NCBI GenBank assembly: GCA_027076325.1
Contig: JALTJZ010000011.1
Coordinates: forward strand, 208,994 to 247,305
Source: Chromatiales bacterium
GTDB lineage: Bacteria > Pseudomonadota > Gammaproteobacteria > UBA6429 > Thiohalophilaceae
DNA length: 38,312 nt
Direction of reading: 5' to 3'
Shown here: piece after piece, positions 25,583-34,120 of the stretch
How positions within the stretch are numbered: the stretch's first letter is position 1
Layout of the letters: every line of letters starts with the position of its first letter
Notes under the pieces: model-generated
Told to the model about the DNA's origin: nothing
What the model saw: the letters and a program-made list of their open reading frames with translations, nothing else
The model's database searches: none
Made by a program: the position numbers and the translations under genes

Positions 25583-26263
25583 ATGAATAAAAATAGTCGT
25601 TTATATCGCCCCTTTTTTGTTTTATTGATGTTGCTCAGTGCCCCTGTGGTACTGGCAAATACCGAGCCTGCCATCGAAAAAGCCCCCGTTGCCATATTAA
25701 AATCAATGACTTATGACTTAATCGAGGCACTCAACGCATCCAGGAAAACACTCAGGCAAAACCCGGCTATTGTTCACCAGCTGGTCACAACCCATATCGC
25801 ACCCCGACTGGACTTTATCGCAGCCTCGCGCTGGGTATTGGGCAAACACTGGCGCGAAGCCGACCGTGCACAGAAAATACGCTTTATTAAAGAGTTTCGC
25901 CAGCTTCTGATCCGCTTCTACTCAACCGCCCTGGCGGAGTATGCACTCACTCACGAAATCAACCATAATATTATACACTTTCTGCCTTTACGTAAAAAAG
26001 GCGGTAAAGATGTTACCGTGCATTCCCTGGTTCACCCACCCGGCTCAAACAAATCTGTACCTGTTAATTATCAAATGCATAAAACCCGTAAAGGCTGGAA
26101 AATTTACGATGTATCGGTTGAAGGCATTAGCATGATCACCACGTATAAAAGTAGCTTTGCACCACAGTTACGTAACAGTGGCGTAGACGGGCTGATTAAC
26201 AGCCTGATCGAACGCAACCAGAAATTATCCACAAAACCCGCCAGCTTAAACGTGCAAAATTAA
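25583..26263 (+). CDS. mlaC: MlaC/Ttg2D-family periplasmic phospholipid-binding protein
   Basis: The 226-residue protein carries a signal peptide (hydrophobic core about 11-24, likely cut after VLAN or nearby). It then shows the MlaC order: an early helical part, HIAPRLDFIAASRWVLGKHWREA, the QKIRFIKEFRQLLIRFYSTALAEY helix, VHSLVHPPGSNKSVPVNYQMHK strands, and GWKIYDVSVEGISMITTYKSSF. MlaC ferries phospholipid between the outer membrane and the MlaFEDB importer. The other mla genes are not here, so it is either a stand-alone copy or separated from its complex. It stands 111 bases before hslV. Confidence 0.9.
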   Translation: MNKNSRLYRPFFVLLMLLSAPVVLANTEPAIEKAPVAILKSMTYDLIEALNASRKTLRQNPAIVHQLVTTHIAPRLDFIAASRWVLGKHWREADRAQKIRFIKEFRQLLIRFYSTALAEYALTHEINHNIIHFLPLRKKGGKDVTVHSLVHPPGSNKSVPVNYQMHKTRKGWKIYDVSVEGISMITTYKSSFAPQLRNSGVDGLINSLIERNQKLSTKPASLNVQN

Positions 26264-26374
26264 ACGATCACCCACATTCAGAACCCACTTTATAAGCGAA
26301 ACAAGCTGCTTTTCGTGTACAATAGCCCGCTCTTTTAGCCGCTCTAAATACACACTAATTTTAGGAGTTTACTC

Positions 26375-26917
26375 GTGGATCAATATCGCGGAACAACGGT
26401 TTTATCGGTACGTCGAGGCAATCAGGTTGTCATTGGTGCCGATGGCCAGGTCACACTGGGCAACACCGTGATGAAGGGCAATGCGCGTAAATTACGTCGC
26501 CTTTATAAAGATAAAGTGATTGCTGGTTTTGCCGGTGGCACGGCCGATGCCTTTACCCTGTTTGAATACTTTGAAGGTAAGCTGGAAAAACATTCCGGTC
26601 AGTTAGTGCGTGCCGCCGTGGAAATGGCAAAAGACTGGCGCACCGACCGTACGCTACGGCGGCTGGAAGCCTTGCTGGCTGTCGCCAACGAAGAAGCCTC
26701 TTTAATTATTAGTGGTAACGGTGATGTCATCGAACCCGAACAGGGGCTACTGGCCATTGGTTCCGGCGGCGCCTTTGCCCAGTCTGCTGCACGCGCTCTA
26801 CTCGATAACACCGAACTCTCGGCCAAAGAAATTGTAGAGAAAAGCTTGAATATTGCTGGCGACATCTGCATATACACTAATCAGAATATTTTAATTGAAG
26901 AACTTAAAATTGATTAA
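26375..26917 (+). CDS. hslV: ATP-dependent protease subunit HslV (ClpQ)
   Basis: This is the threonine-protease core of the HslVU heat-shock protease. The 180 residues begin MDQYRG before TTVLSVRRG, so the catalytic N-terminal threonine (T7) must be exposed by removal of a six-residue propeptide; E. coli HslV needs only Met removal. The lysine in [10 protein letters not shown] and the [14 protein letters not shown] and [14 protein letters not shown] segments fit the family. The start is GTG, with TAGGAG seven bases upstream. A TACAAT hexamer at 26318-26323 may be the -10 box. hslU follows after 46 bases. Confidence 0.97.
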   Translation: MDQYRGTTVLSVRRGNQVVIGADGQVTLGNTVMKGNARKLRRLYKDKVIAGFAGGTADAFTLFEYFEGKLEKHSGQLVRAAVEMAKDWRTDRTLRRLEALLAVANEEASLIISGNGDVIEPEQGLLAIGSGGAFAQSAARALLDNTELSAKEIVEKSLNIAGDICIYTNQNILIEELKID

Positions 26918-26963
26918 TTGAGCCTTCAACCTCAATGAATAACGCATAGAAACTGGATCCATT

Positions 26964-28322
26964 ATGTCTAAAATGACACCACGTGAAATTGTAGAAGAAC
27001 TTGATAAACACATTGTTGGCCAGGCCGCCGCCAAACGTGCTGTTGCTATTGCCTTACGAAATCGTTGGCGCCGCAGCCGCGTCGATGAAGAACTACGCAA
27101 TGAAATTACACCCAAAAATATTTTAATGATTGGCCCAACCGGTGTCGGTAAAACAGAAATTGCCCGCCGGCTTGCAAAATTGTCTGACGCCCCTTTTTTA
27201 AAAGTAGAAGCCACAAAATTTACTGAAGTAGGTTACGTTGGCCGTGATGTTGAATCCATTATCCGCGACCTGATGGAAATTGCCATTAAACAAACCCGCG
27301 AACAGGCAATGAAAAAAGTACAACGCCGCGCCGAAGATGCCGCCGAAGAGCGTATTCTTGACATACTATTACCCCCGGCTCGCAGCTATAACTTTGGGCC
27401 AGATGAAAATGATGACCTTAATAAAGAACCCAAAGAAGACACCAGTAACCCAACTCGACAAAAATTTCGTAAAAAATTACGCGAAGGTAATTTAGACGAT
27501 AAGCAAATTGAAGTTGAAGTCAGTGCACCATCCATGGGTGTTGAGATTATGGCGCCGCCAGGCATGGAAGAAATGACCAACCAGCTGCAAGGCATGTTCC
27601 AGAATATAGGTGGCACAAAAAAACGCAGCCGAAAAATGTCGATTAAACAGGCAATGAAAACCTTAACCGACGAAGAAGCTGCCAACCTTTTAAATGAAGA
27701 AGAAATAAAAGAAGAAGCGCTGAACAGTGTTGAACAAAACGGTATCGTGTTTCTTGATGAAATGGATAAGATTGCCAAAAGTGGTAATACATCCGGTGCC
27801 GATGTATCACGCGAAGGGGTACAACGTGACTTGCTGCCTTTAGTTGAGGGTTCCACCGTCACAACTAAATATGGCATGATTAAAACCGATCATATTTTAT
27901 TTATTGCTTCCGGCGCATTTCATTTATCAAAGCCCTCGGATTTAATTCCTGAATTACAGGGGCGCTTCCCTATTCGCGTTGAACTTGACGCATTAAGCTC
28001 CGATGACTTCGTTAAAATATTAACTGAACCGGATGCGTCTTTAACCGAACAATACAGCGCGCTACTTGAAACCGAAGACGTACAGCTTATTTTTACTGCC
28101 GAAGGTGTTAAACGCCTCGCTGAAATGGCCTGGCAGGTAAACGAGCGCACCGAAAATATTGGCGCACGCCGCTTGCACACTATTTTAGAACGCCTGCTTG
28201 AAGAAATATCCTTCACCGCTTCTGACAAAGCGGGTGAAACCGTTAAAATTACAGCGGATTATGTAAACGATAATATACAGGATCTGGCTGAAGACGAAGA
28301 CTTAAGCCGTTACATACTCTAA
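26964..28322 (+). CDS. hslU: HslU ATPase subunit (ClpY)
   Basis: The AAA+ unfoldase feeds proteins into HslV. The 452 residues show [17 protein letters not shown] near the start, Walker [12 protein letters not shown], the pore motif GYVGRDVE, an intermediate (I) domain of about residues 110-230 rich in charged residues, Walker [12 protein letters not shown], and sensor 2 in [16 protein letters not shown]. The conserved C-terminus SRYIL, which docks into HslV, is present. It forms an operon with hslV, and the DUF971 gene follows after 126 bases. Confidence 0.98.
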   Translation: MSKMTPREIVEELDKHIVGQAAAKRAVAIALRNRWRRSRVDEELRNEITPKNILMIGPTGVGKTEIARRLAKLSDAPFLKVEATKFTEVGYVGRDVESIIRDLMEIAIKQTREQAMKKVQRRAEDAAEERILDILLPPARSYNFGPDENDDLNKEPKEDTSNPTRQKFRKKLREGNLDDKQIEVEVSAPSMGVEIMAPPGMEEMTNQLQGMFQNIGGTKKRSRKMSIKQAMKTLTDEEAANLLNEEEIKEEALNSVEQNGIVFLDEMDKIAKSGNTSGADVSREGVQRDLLPLVEGSTVTTKYGMIKTDHILFIASGAFHLSKPSDLIPELQGRFPIRVELDALSSDDFVKILTEPDASLTEQYSALLETEDVQLIFTAEGVKRLAEMAWQVNERTENIGARRLHTILERLLEEISFTASDKAGETVKITADYVNDNIQDLAEDEDLSRYIL

Positions 28323-28448
28323 CATTATATACCATTGCGAATGAATAACGTGAAGGTGACCGTCTTTTGCATACGAGAAATAACATTACAAGATTGCCGT
28401 ACTGTCACTCACAACAACCATCGCTACCACTAACACGGGACACAAACC

Positions 28449-28817
28449 ATGCCTAAACCAACAGAAATTAATTTACACCAGGCCTCACACATTCTAGAAA
28501 TTGCCTTTGACGATGGTGAACGCTTTAAAATGACAACCGAATACCTGCGCGTCAACTCCCCTTCCGCTGAAGTACAGGGCCATGGCCCCGGCCAGGGTGT
28601 ATTGCAAATTGGCAAGCAGGATGTCAATATTACTAAAATCGATCAGGTCGGTAACTATGCCATTCAATTATTCTTTGACGATAACCACGACACCGGTATT
28701 TATTCATGGGACACGCTATATAACCTGGGTAAAAACATGGACGAAAACTGGAAAAATTACCTGGAAGAATTAAAAGCGGCAGGTCATGAACGACCGGAGC
28801 CAGAGCATACAAAATAA
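28449..28817 (+). CDS. DUF971 protein (gamma-butyrobetaine hydroxylase N-terminal-like)
   Basis: The 122-residue cytoplasmic protein is a DUF971 domain: TEINLHQASHILEIAFDDGERFKM, EYLRVNSPSAEVQGHGPG, a strand set INITKIDQVGNYAIQLFFDD-like, and GIYSWDTLYNLG. The fold is that of the small domain at the N-terminus of gamma-butyrobetaine hydroxylases, often linked to iron-sulfur handling, but the function of stand-alone copies is not settled. Placement right after hslVU is shared with Pseudomonas and other gammaproteobacteria. Confidence 0.88.
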   Translation: MPKPTEINLHQASHILEIAFDDGERFKMTTEYLRVNSPSAEVQGHGPGQGVLQIGKQDVNITKIDQVGNYAIQLFFDDNHDTGIYSWDTLYNLGKNMDENWKNYLEELKAAGHERPEPEHTK

Positions 28818-28893
28818 AAAGTCAAAGGATAAACACTAACGCATGTTTAATATGGCAAACAACATGGCACGTGTAAATATTTAAAAATACACT

Positions 28894-29430
28894 ATGGCCG
28901 ATAAAATTGATCCTGCTGCAGCAAGAATCGCCACCAAAAAATTTATTTCTATTTTTGGTGGTATTTTGATGTTTGTAGGCCTCCTGATTCTGATTGCGGG
29001 CATCTATAATGTTACCCTGGCTCTGTTAAGTCATACCTGGCCAACGGTTAAAGGCCGCATAATGGAATCAAGAATTGTCTCTCAACGACAACAATCAACA
29101 ACAGCCCCAAACCAATACATAACCATATACAGCCCAAAAATTCGTTATCAATATACAATTGATGGGACAAAATATGAAAATAACAGAATACGTTTTTCAG
29201 GTGCGGGTGGCAGCGATAGAAAAATATCGGATAAATATGTTCGCATGTTTCCCGTGAATAAAAGTGTCAATGTATCCTACTCCCCTGGTGATAAAAACAA
29301 CTCGGTTTTAATCAGAGGAGCCGATCTTAAAACAAATATTGGCACGCTCGTTGCCGGCATTCTGTTTTTTTTAGTCGGATTTATTTTTTATAAATTGCGA
29401 CATGTTTTTGCAAACTCTATCCCTGACTAA
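28894..29430 (+). CDS. DUF3592 membrane protein
   Basis: The 178-residue protein has one membrane helix near each end (about 20-46 and 147-168) and an extracytoplasmic beta-rich middle. That middle follows the DUF3592 pattern: TWPTVKGRIMESRIV, then IRYQYTIDGTKYENNRIRF, FPVNKSVNVSYSPGDKNNSVL. The function of the family is unknown. No ribosome site is obvious. It lies 76 bases after the DUF971 gene and is convergent with the norD-like gene 23 bases away. Confidence 0.8.
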   Translation: MADKIDPAAARIATKKFISIFGGILMFVGLLILIAGIYNVTLALLSHTWPTVKGRIMESRIVSQRQQSTTAPNQYITIYSPKIRYQYTIDGTKYENNRIRFSGAGGSDRKISDKYVRMFPVNKSVNVSYSPGDKNNSVLIRGADLKTNIGTLVAGILFFLVGFIFYKLRHVFANSIPD

Positions 29431-29453
29431 CATTGAAAATAACTTCTGTAAAA

Positions 29454-31589
29454 TTATGTTGTCAGCCTTCGATAAATATCCGATACCTTCAACGGTAACT
29501 CACGAATTTCATCAATCACCGTATACGCTGCTGCACCGTACATGTGCGGCAAATAATCTTTGGCTGTACTGTCAATCGTAATGCAATAAGGGTGGATACC
29601 TTCACGGCGGGTTTCAACCAGAGCGCGGCGGGTGTCTTCGATACCGTATTCGCCACGGTAACTGTCATAGTCATCCGGCTTACCATCGGAGATAGTAATC
29701 AGGATACGTGTCTTTGCTTCAACATCTAACAATTTTTTATTTAAATGCCGAATGGCAAAACCCATGCGAGTATAATCTTTGGGCTCAATACCGCTAATAC
29801 GTGCTTTGACTTCGTCATCATAAAAATCGTCAAACTCTTTAATAGTGTAAATTTCACAACGCTTACGCGCCATACCGGAAAAACCATAAATAGCATACCG
29901 GTCACCTAAGCTTTCCAGTGATTCACAGAGTAAGATAAGCGCTTCACGTTCAGCATCGTTTATCCAGCCTTTGGTTGACCCACTCATATCAACCATAAAA
30001 CAAACTGCAATATTACGTTCATGGCGTTGCATTTGCATATAGAGCCGTTCGGTCATTTCACTGCCATCGCTTGTATCAGCAAGGGCTTCGACATAGGCAT
30101 CAATATCAATCTCATCACCATTGGTTTGGCGCTTTAATAGTTTATTATCATCACGCATAGCTTCAAATGTTTTTCGTAAATGTTTAATCAGCTTTCTATG
30201 CTTACTCATGGTGTTACTCACAAAATTATCATAAATAGGCTTAACTGCTTTTTCACGAACAGCACACCAGTTTTTTCGGTAATTTTGTCGCTTAAAATCC
30301 CATTCATTATATAAGAACGCACCATCTTCATGATAAATACCTTTCCAGACTTCATCGGGATCTTGTTCTTTTTCTTCAAAAAAATCGGGGTCATATTCAC
30401 CATCGCCCGCAGCAACAAGATAGTCATCCGGAATCTTGCCTAAATCCTGTAATATCGATGACATTAAATTTTTTGCATTATCTGGCGGTGCAATCGGCTG
30501 ACCGTCTAATGTGAGCTCTACAGTAAAATCCTGCTCACTGTTATGTTCTTTTATATCTTTTAAATCAAAACGCTCTTTACTTTTTATTTTCTGTGGTGAC
30601 GCAGTCTCTTTACCTTCATCAAACTCATCCTGTAGCTTACGCAGAATATTTTTAAGCTGTTTTTTTTCATCATCAATACGATCCTGTATTACTTTCGCTG
30701 TTAATTCCGGTTTCAGCAGACCTTGATAACAATAAGGTGTGAAAGGCTCAAGCTTTGTTAAGTACTCATTAACAATTCTTAACGTATCATTTACCGTGCT
30801 CTCTTTTGCTCCAAGCTGGATATTTATAGCTTGCCACTGTGAGTCTAATAAAGAATTGTCTAATTTCGATTTTATTTCACATAATTGCCGATACAAGCCC
30901 GGTAATTCTCTCGCCAGGCAATGTTCAAGGCGTAAAGTTTCAACTGCATGAAAAAGTGCAATGAACTTTTCTGGATGTTTTGATTTTTTAACTTCGTCGT
31001 CAAGATTAATTCGATAAGTACCAAACCGCGCTTGCGCCCAACAATAGGCAACCATTACTTTATAGAGTTTAAAGTTTTCTTTTTTATTTTCCAGTTGTGC
31101 GACTAAAGCAGGTAAAAAAATAGTTTCTGTATCTGTATAAGGCTGCTCTGCTTCTTCCAGTTTTAATTTACGCCCGGACAACCCGTGTACAAAGTGCAAT
31201 AGAACCGCAGACTCATCTTCTAATACGGCACCAGCTTCTTTTTCATGGCTCAGCTGTAAAAAATTATTTACATTGCGGATAACTTCCAGCGCCGGATATA
31301 AGCCTTTAACATCATAGGCATCCATTGCATGCAACGCCCATGCTTCAATGGTTTTTGAATCGATCTCTTTTAAAATATCAACAATATGTACCATAAACTG
31401 ATACCCCAATTCATGGTGTGTGCTGGCAGTACGCTGAACCCAGGCAAGAATATATTGTTGTTGTGTTAAAGGCAGATCAGCTAAAATTTCTGCGTGTTTT
31501 TCATTATGGTAGAAGGTGAATTCAACATCTAAATAAATATCCAGGCGTTTTAGAATTTCCTCTGCTAATAACGATTTTTTAGAATTCAT
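29454..31589 (-). CDS. norD: NorD-like VWA-domain protein (NorD/CbbO family)
   Basis: The 711-residue protein has a long helical N-terminal half and a C-terminal von Willebrand A domain (about 510-711) with the metal-site motif VDMSGSTKGW (DxSxS) and a later TISDGKPDDYDSYRGEYGIEDT segment. Such proteins work with a NorQ/CbbQ ATPase to activate a metalloenzyme: nitric oxide reductase for NorQD, RuBisCO for CbbQO. The nearby nnrS gene and the absence of RuBisCO genes favour the NorD reading, but no norCB is visible here and the protein is longer than the usual NorD. It lies 114 bases downstream of the ATPase gene, with a palindromic repeat in between. Confidence 0.78.
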   Translation of the reverse strand: MNSKKSLLAEEILKRLDIYLDVEFTFYHNEKHAEILADLPLTQQQYILAWVQRTASTHHELGYQFMVHIVDILKEIDSKTIEAWALHAMDAYDVKGLYPALEVIRNVNNFLQLSHEKEAGAVLEDESAVLLHFVHGLSGRKLKLEEAEQPYTDTETIFLPALVAQLENKKENFKLYKVMVAYCWAQARFGTYRINLDDEVKKSKHPEKFIALFHAVETLRLEHCLARELPGLYRQLCEIKSKLDNSLLDSQWQAINIQLGAKESTVNDTLRIVNEYLTKLEPFTPYCYQGLLKPELTAKVIQDRIDDEKKQLKNILRKLQDEFDEGKETASPQKIKSKERFDLKDIKEHNSEQDFTVELTLDGQPIAPPDNAKNLMSSILQDLGKIPDDYLVAAGDGEYDPDFFEEKEQDPDEVWKGIYHEDGAFLYNEWDFKRQNYRKNWCAVREKAVKPIYDNFVSNTMSKHRKLIKHLRKTFEAMRDDNKLLKRQTNGDEIDIDAYVEALADTSDGSEMTERLYMQMQRHERNIAVCFMVDMSGSTKGWINDAEREALILLCESLESLGDRYAIYGFSGMARKRCEIYTIKEFDDFYDDEVKARISGIEPKDYTRMGFAIRHLNKKLLDVEAKTRILITISDGKPDDYDSYRGEYGIEDTRRALVETRREGIHPYCITIDSTAKDYLPHMYGAAAYTVIDEIRELPLKVSDIYRRLTT

Positions 31590-31613
31590 GTGTATAGAAT
31601 TTTAGTGTGAACA

Positions 31614-31676
31614 AGATTGCTTCGCTATCGCTCGCAACGGCAGAATTGGTCACTGCGAGCGATAGCGAAGCAATCT
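31614..31676. repeat. Intact REP-like palindromic element
   Basis: A 23-base perfect inverted repeat (31614-31636 with 31654-31676, arms containing GCTTCGCTATCGCTCGC) encloses a 17-base spacer. It sits between the norQ-like and norD-like genes on one transcript and would form a strong RNA hairpin, possibly adjusting the relative output of the two genes. Similar palindromes built on TTGCGAGCGAAGCGAAGCAA occur widely in bacterial genomes. Confidence 0.8.
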
Positions 31677-31703
31677 ACTTTCATTACAGTATTTACAATC
31701 AAT

Positions 31704-32516
31704 TTAAAATACCGAAGAGCACAATTCATTTACCGCAATCAACATATCATTATCATCGGTTAACGCCTGTGAAATAGCACTGTGGCATGCTGTTGTCGGC
31801 ACAATCCCGATATGCATTAATTTTGCCGCATGAACTAATAAACGTGTACTGGCTCCTTCTTCGAGGCCGCTGCCTTTTAAATTCCGCGTCATGTTTGCAA
31901 ACTTGACCAGATTCGCGGCTACCTCCTTCTCAATACCTGTTTCTTTGGCAATAATGGCTGTCTCAAGTTCTGCTGAAGGATAGTCAAACTCCAGCGCAAC
32001 AAATCGCTGCCGGGTACTTTGTTTTAAATCTTTTAATACGCTCTGATAACCCGGGTTATATGAAATAGATAAACAAAAATCATTATCAGCTTCGAGTATT
32101 TCACCTAATTTTTCCATTGGCAAAACACGTCGGTCGTCAGCCAGAGGATGGATAACGACCATTGTATCTTTTCGTGCCTCAACAATTTCATCGAGATAAC
32201 AAATCGCACCGGTACGGACTGCACGAGCCAGTGGGCCGTCAACCCAAATTGTATTGCCGCCTTGAATTAAATAACGCCCGACTAAATCAGAGGCCGTTAA
32301 GTCGTCATGACAGGAAACTGTAATAAGTGGCTTTTTTAAGCGCCACGCCATGTGTTCCATAAAGCGGGTTTTACCACAGCCCGTTGGCCCTTTTAAAAGA
32401 ACCGGTAATTTTTGTTGGTAGGCTGCCTCAAAAATCTGAATTTCATCCGCCACTGGCTGATAAAAAGGTTCATTCTTTATAAAATACTCTTCTGTTTTTT
32501 TTGCCTGGACTTGCAT
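31704..32516 (-). CDS. norQ: NorQ/CbbQ/NirQ-family MoxR AAA+ ATPase
   Basis: The 270-residue ATPase shows Walker [17 protein letters not shown], the [15 protein letters not shown] stretch characteristic of the NirQ/NorQ/CbbQ branch, Walker [13 protein letters not shown], sensor 1 in [16 protein letters not shown], the arginine-containing [14 protein letters not shown], and the late [14 protein letters not shown]. It should act as a hexameric chaperone with the VWA partner encoded next, inserting or remodelling metal centres. NorQ and CbbQ cannot be told apart by motifs alone; nnrS in the same run favours nitric oxide metabolism. The ATG encodes [12 protein letters not shown]. Confidence 0.85.
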   Translation of the reverse strand: MQVQAKKTEEYFIKNEPFYQPVADEIQIFEAAYQQKLPVLLKGPTGCGKTRFMEHMAWRLKKPLITVSCHDDLTASDLVGRYLIQGGNTIWVDGPLARAVRTGAICYLDEIVEARKDTMVVIHPLADDRRVLPMEKLGEILEADNDFCLSISYNPGYQSVLKDLKQSTRQRFVALEFDYPSAELETAIIAKETGIEKEVAANLVKFANMTRNLKGSGLEEGASTRLLVHAAKLMHIGIVPTTACHSAISQALTDDNDMLIAVNELCSSVF

Positions 32517-32545
32517 GTTGCTACTCTGATAATTTTAATTATTGG

Positions 32546-32574
32546 GTCATTGCGAGTAATAGTGCGGCAATGAC
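32546..32574. repeat. Degenerate REP-like palindrome
   Basis: GTCATTGC (32546-32553) and GCAATGAC (32567-32574) form an 8-bp dyad around GAGTAATAGTGCG. The sequence is a shortened relative of the palindrome at 31614-31676 and again lies between genes of the nor-like set. Confidence 0.5.
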
Positions 32575-32578
32575 AAAT

Positions 32579-32773
32579 TTAAACGATAATCTTCTCGCCC
32601 ATCTTAAAGCCGAATTTACTTTCCAGCTCCAGATCATTAATAAGCTGGTCAACCGCTGACTGGCCATGAAATTTATCAATCTCGGCTAAAATAAGTTTGG
32701 CTCCATTGCGATTATAGCCGCCCCCCATACTCACCTGTGTTTGTAGTAATTCACGGGCTTTATCTATTGTCAT
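32579..32773 (-). CDS. Small protein of unknown function between nnrS and norQ
   Basis: This 64-residue protein is not recognised. It has no signal peptide, membrane helix or cysteine. It looks like a compact helical protein with a GGGYNRNGAKLILAEID centre, a DQLINDLELESKFGF stretch and a short basic end. An AGAGGA ribosome site precedes the ATG, and the position within a same-strand run (nnrS, this gene, norQ, norD) supports it being real. A role as a small helper in nitric oxide handling is guessed from neighbours only. Confidence 0.6.
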   Translation of the reverse strand: MTIDKARELLQTQVSMGGGYNRNGAKLILAEIDKFHGQSAVDQLINDLELESKFGFKMGEKIIV

Positions 32774-32804
32774 TTAGCCATCCTCTGATTAATAAATCGA
32801 ATAC

Positions 32805-32839
32805 GTACAGCAACCTGTTAACCTAACAGGTTGCTGTAC
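32805..32839. other. Strong 16-bp hairpin after nnrS
   Basis: Sixteen-base perfect arms (32805-32820 and 32824-32839, containing CAGCAACCTGTTA) are separated by only three bases. The dyad lies 11 bases past the nnrS stop on the minus strand. No U-run follows on that strand, so it may be a processing or stability hairpin or a partial terminator rather than a standard one. The sequence is also a long palindrome that a protein could bind as DNA. Confidence 0.75.
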
Positions 32840-32850
32840 AGAAAAAATCA

Positions 32851-34041
32851 CTAACCTGGTTGGTTATCAATACGTGGCTTAACCAACATTGGCAGATAAG
32901 TAATAACAAAAATTAAAAAAGCAACCAGCCAAAGCAGCTGTGATACACCAACCCAGAGGTTATACTGAGTCGTGTCAAATAAAGGTACAACCACTCTGAA
33001 TATTGCACCCAACGTTAAAATAACCAGAGCATAAGGCACCGCCGCGGGGGGGCTGGTCACATCACGCCCTGTATGCCCTAAAGCAACCCGTGCCATCATC
33101 CCCAGTGTAAGGATGCCAATTCCACCAAAAGTAAATGCATGAATAGCAAGATATTTTTCCACACCCAAAAAATAGACGCCAGCAAACAATAAAAACCCAA
33201 AACAAATAAAACAAAGTGCAAGATATAAACTCCATAACATGCAGTTTTTCCAAATCCCTTTTGTGTGCCAGCCAAAAAGGCGTACCGCATTTACAATAAA
33301 CAGGCCTAATGCTAACGAAGAAGATAAAAGTTGATTTTGTAAAAATACATCTGCAACAAAGAAGAAGATAAATAAAACCAGACTGGAGATATCAATCACT
33401 TTAGAATTGTACAGAGTAACCGGGTAGCCCACGCCACGCTCGATAAAAAAGGGCACGACCCGCCGCGCCATCATCAAAATCAAGCCAAGAACTAAATAAA
33501 TACCACCATAGATACCCCAATAAGCACCATCGCTAATAATGCCCATCGCACCAAGATAAAAAAGGATATTAAAAATCAAAAATAAAATAACCTTTACTAT
33601 AATTCCAACCTGGCTCCACTGCTTTACTTTTATTACTGGGTAAGAAATCGCAATTGCCAGAAAAAATAAAAATAAACTGTCTATAATTGCTGCTGCCATT
33701 AAATAGGTTGTGCCAAACAAAAACAAAATACGCGCAACAAGCCATAAACTGAACAGAGCCATAAGTGACTTGCCCTGTAATGTTTGTACGCCTGTCCAGT
33801 TCTTAACCGCTGTTAACAAAAAACCGGCAATAACTGCAATGGCATAACCATAGACCATTTCATGAGCGTGCCACTGCAAGCTGGAAATGCCCTCTATTGG
33901 CAGCGCTACATTAAAGAGATAAATAGCAAACCAAAAAGCAATGGACACAACAGCAATGATACCTGCTGCAATAAAAAAGACTCTAAAGCCTAAACTGAAC
34001 AGAGAAAACGTATTCGGTGCGCTTGCTTCACTTATTTGCAT
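32851..34041 (-). CDS. nnrS: NnrS-family haem-copper membrane protein
   Basis: The 396-residue protein has about twelve membrane helices and the family hallmark LQWHAHEMVYGYAIAVIAGFLL at about 40-61, followed by TAVKNWTGVQTLQGK. Further conserved His positions occur in AIHAFTFGGIGILTLGMMARVALGHTGR. NnrS proteins bind haem and copper and relieve nitric oxide stress; they are often controlled with denitrification genes. No FNR/DNR-type TTGAT-N4-ATCAA site was found just upstream. An AAAGAG ribosome site precedes the ATG. Confidence 0.92.
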   Translation of the reverse strand: MQISEASAPNTFSLFSLGFRVFFIAAGIIAVVSIAFWFAIYLFNVALPIEGISSLQWHAHEMVYGYAIAVIAGFLLTAVKNWTGVQTLQGKSLMALFSLWLVARILFLFGTTYLMAAAIIDSLFLFFLAIAISYPVIKVKQWSQVGIIVKVILFLIFNILFYLGAMGIISDGAYWGIYGGIYLVLGLILMMARRVVPFFIERGVGYPVTLYNSKVIDISSLVLFIFFFVADVFLQNQLLSSSLALGLFIVNAVRLFGWHTKGIWKNCMLWSLYLALCFICFGFLLFAGVYFLGVEKYLAIHAFTFGGIGILTLGMMARVALGHTGRDVTSPPAAVPYALVILTLGAIFRVVVPLFDTTQYNLWVGVSQLLWLVAFLIFVITYLPMLVKPRIDNQPG

Positions 34042-34120
34042 TTTGGTTACTCTTTAAATATAAAGGTAGACAGCTATTATAAGCATCCCGCGTACAAATG
34101 CATTAAAAAAATCTGGAGTA

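Noticed and set aside
27386-27877. 163-codon minus-strand frame inside hslU
   Set aside because: Serine-rich antisense artefact of the hslU reading frame.
28843-28884. Thirteen-codon frame between the DUF971 and DUF3592 genes
   Set aside because: Too short, no ribosome site and no recognisable product.
31704-32516. Calling the ATPase CbbQ and its partner CbbO
   Set aside because: No RuBisCO or Calvin-cycle gene is in view, while nnrS is in the same run; the nitric oxide reading is preferred but not proven.
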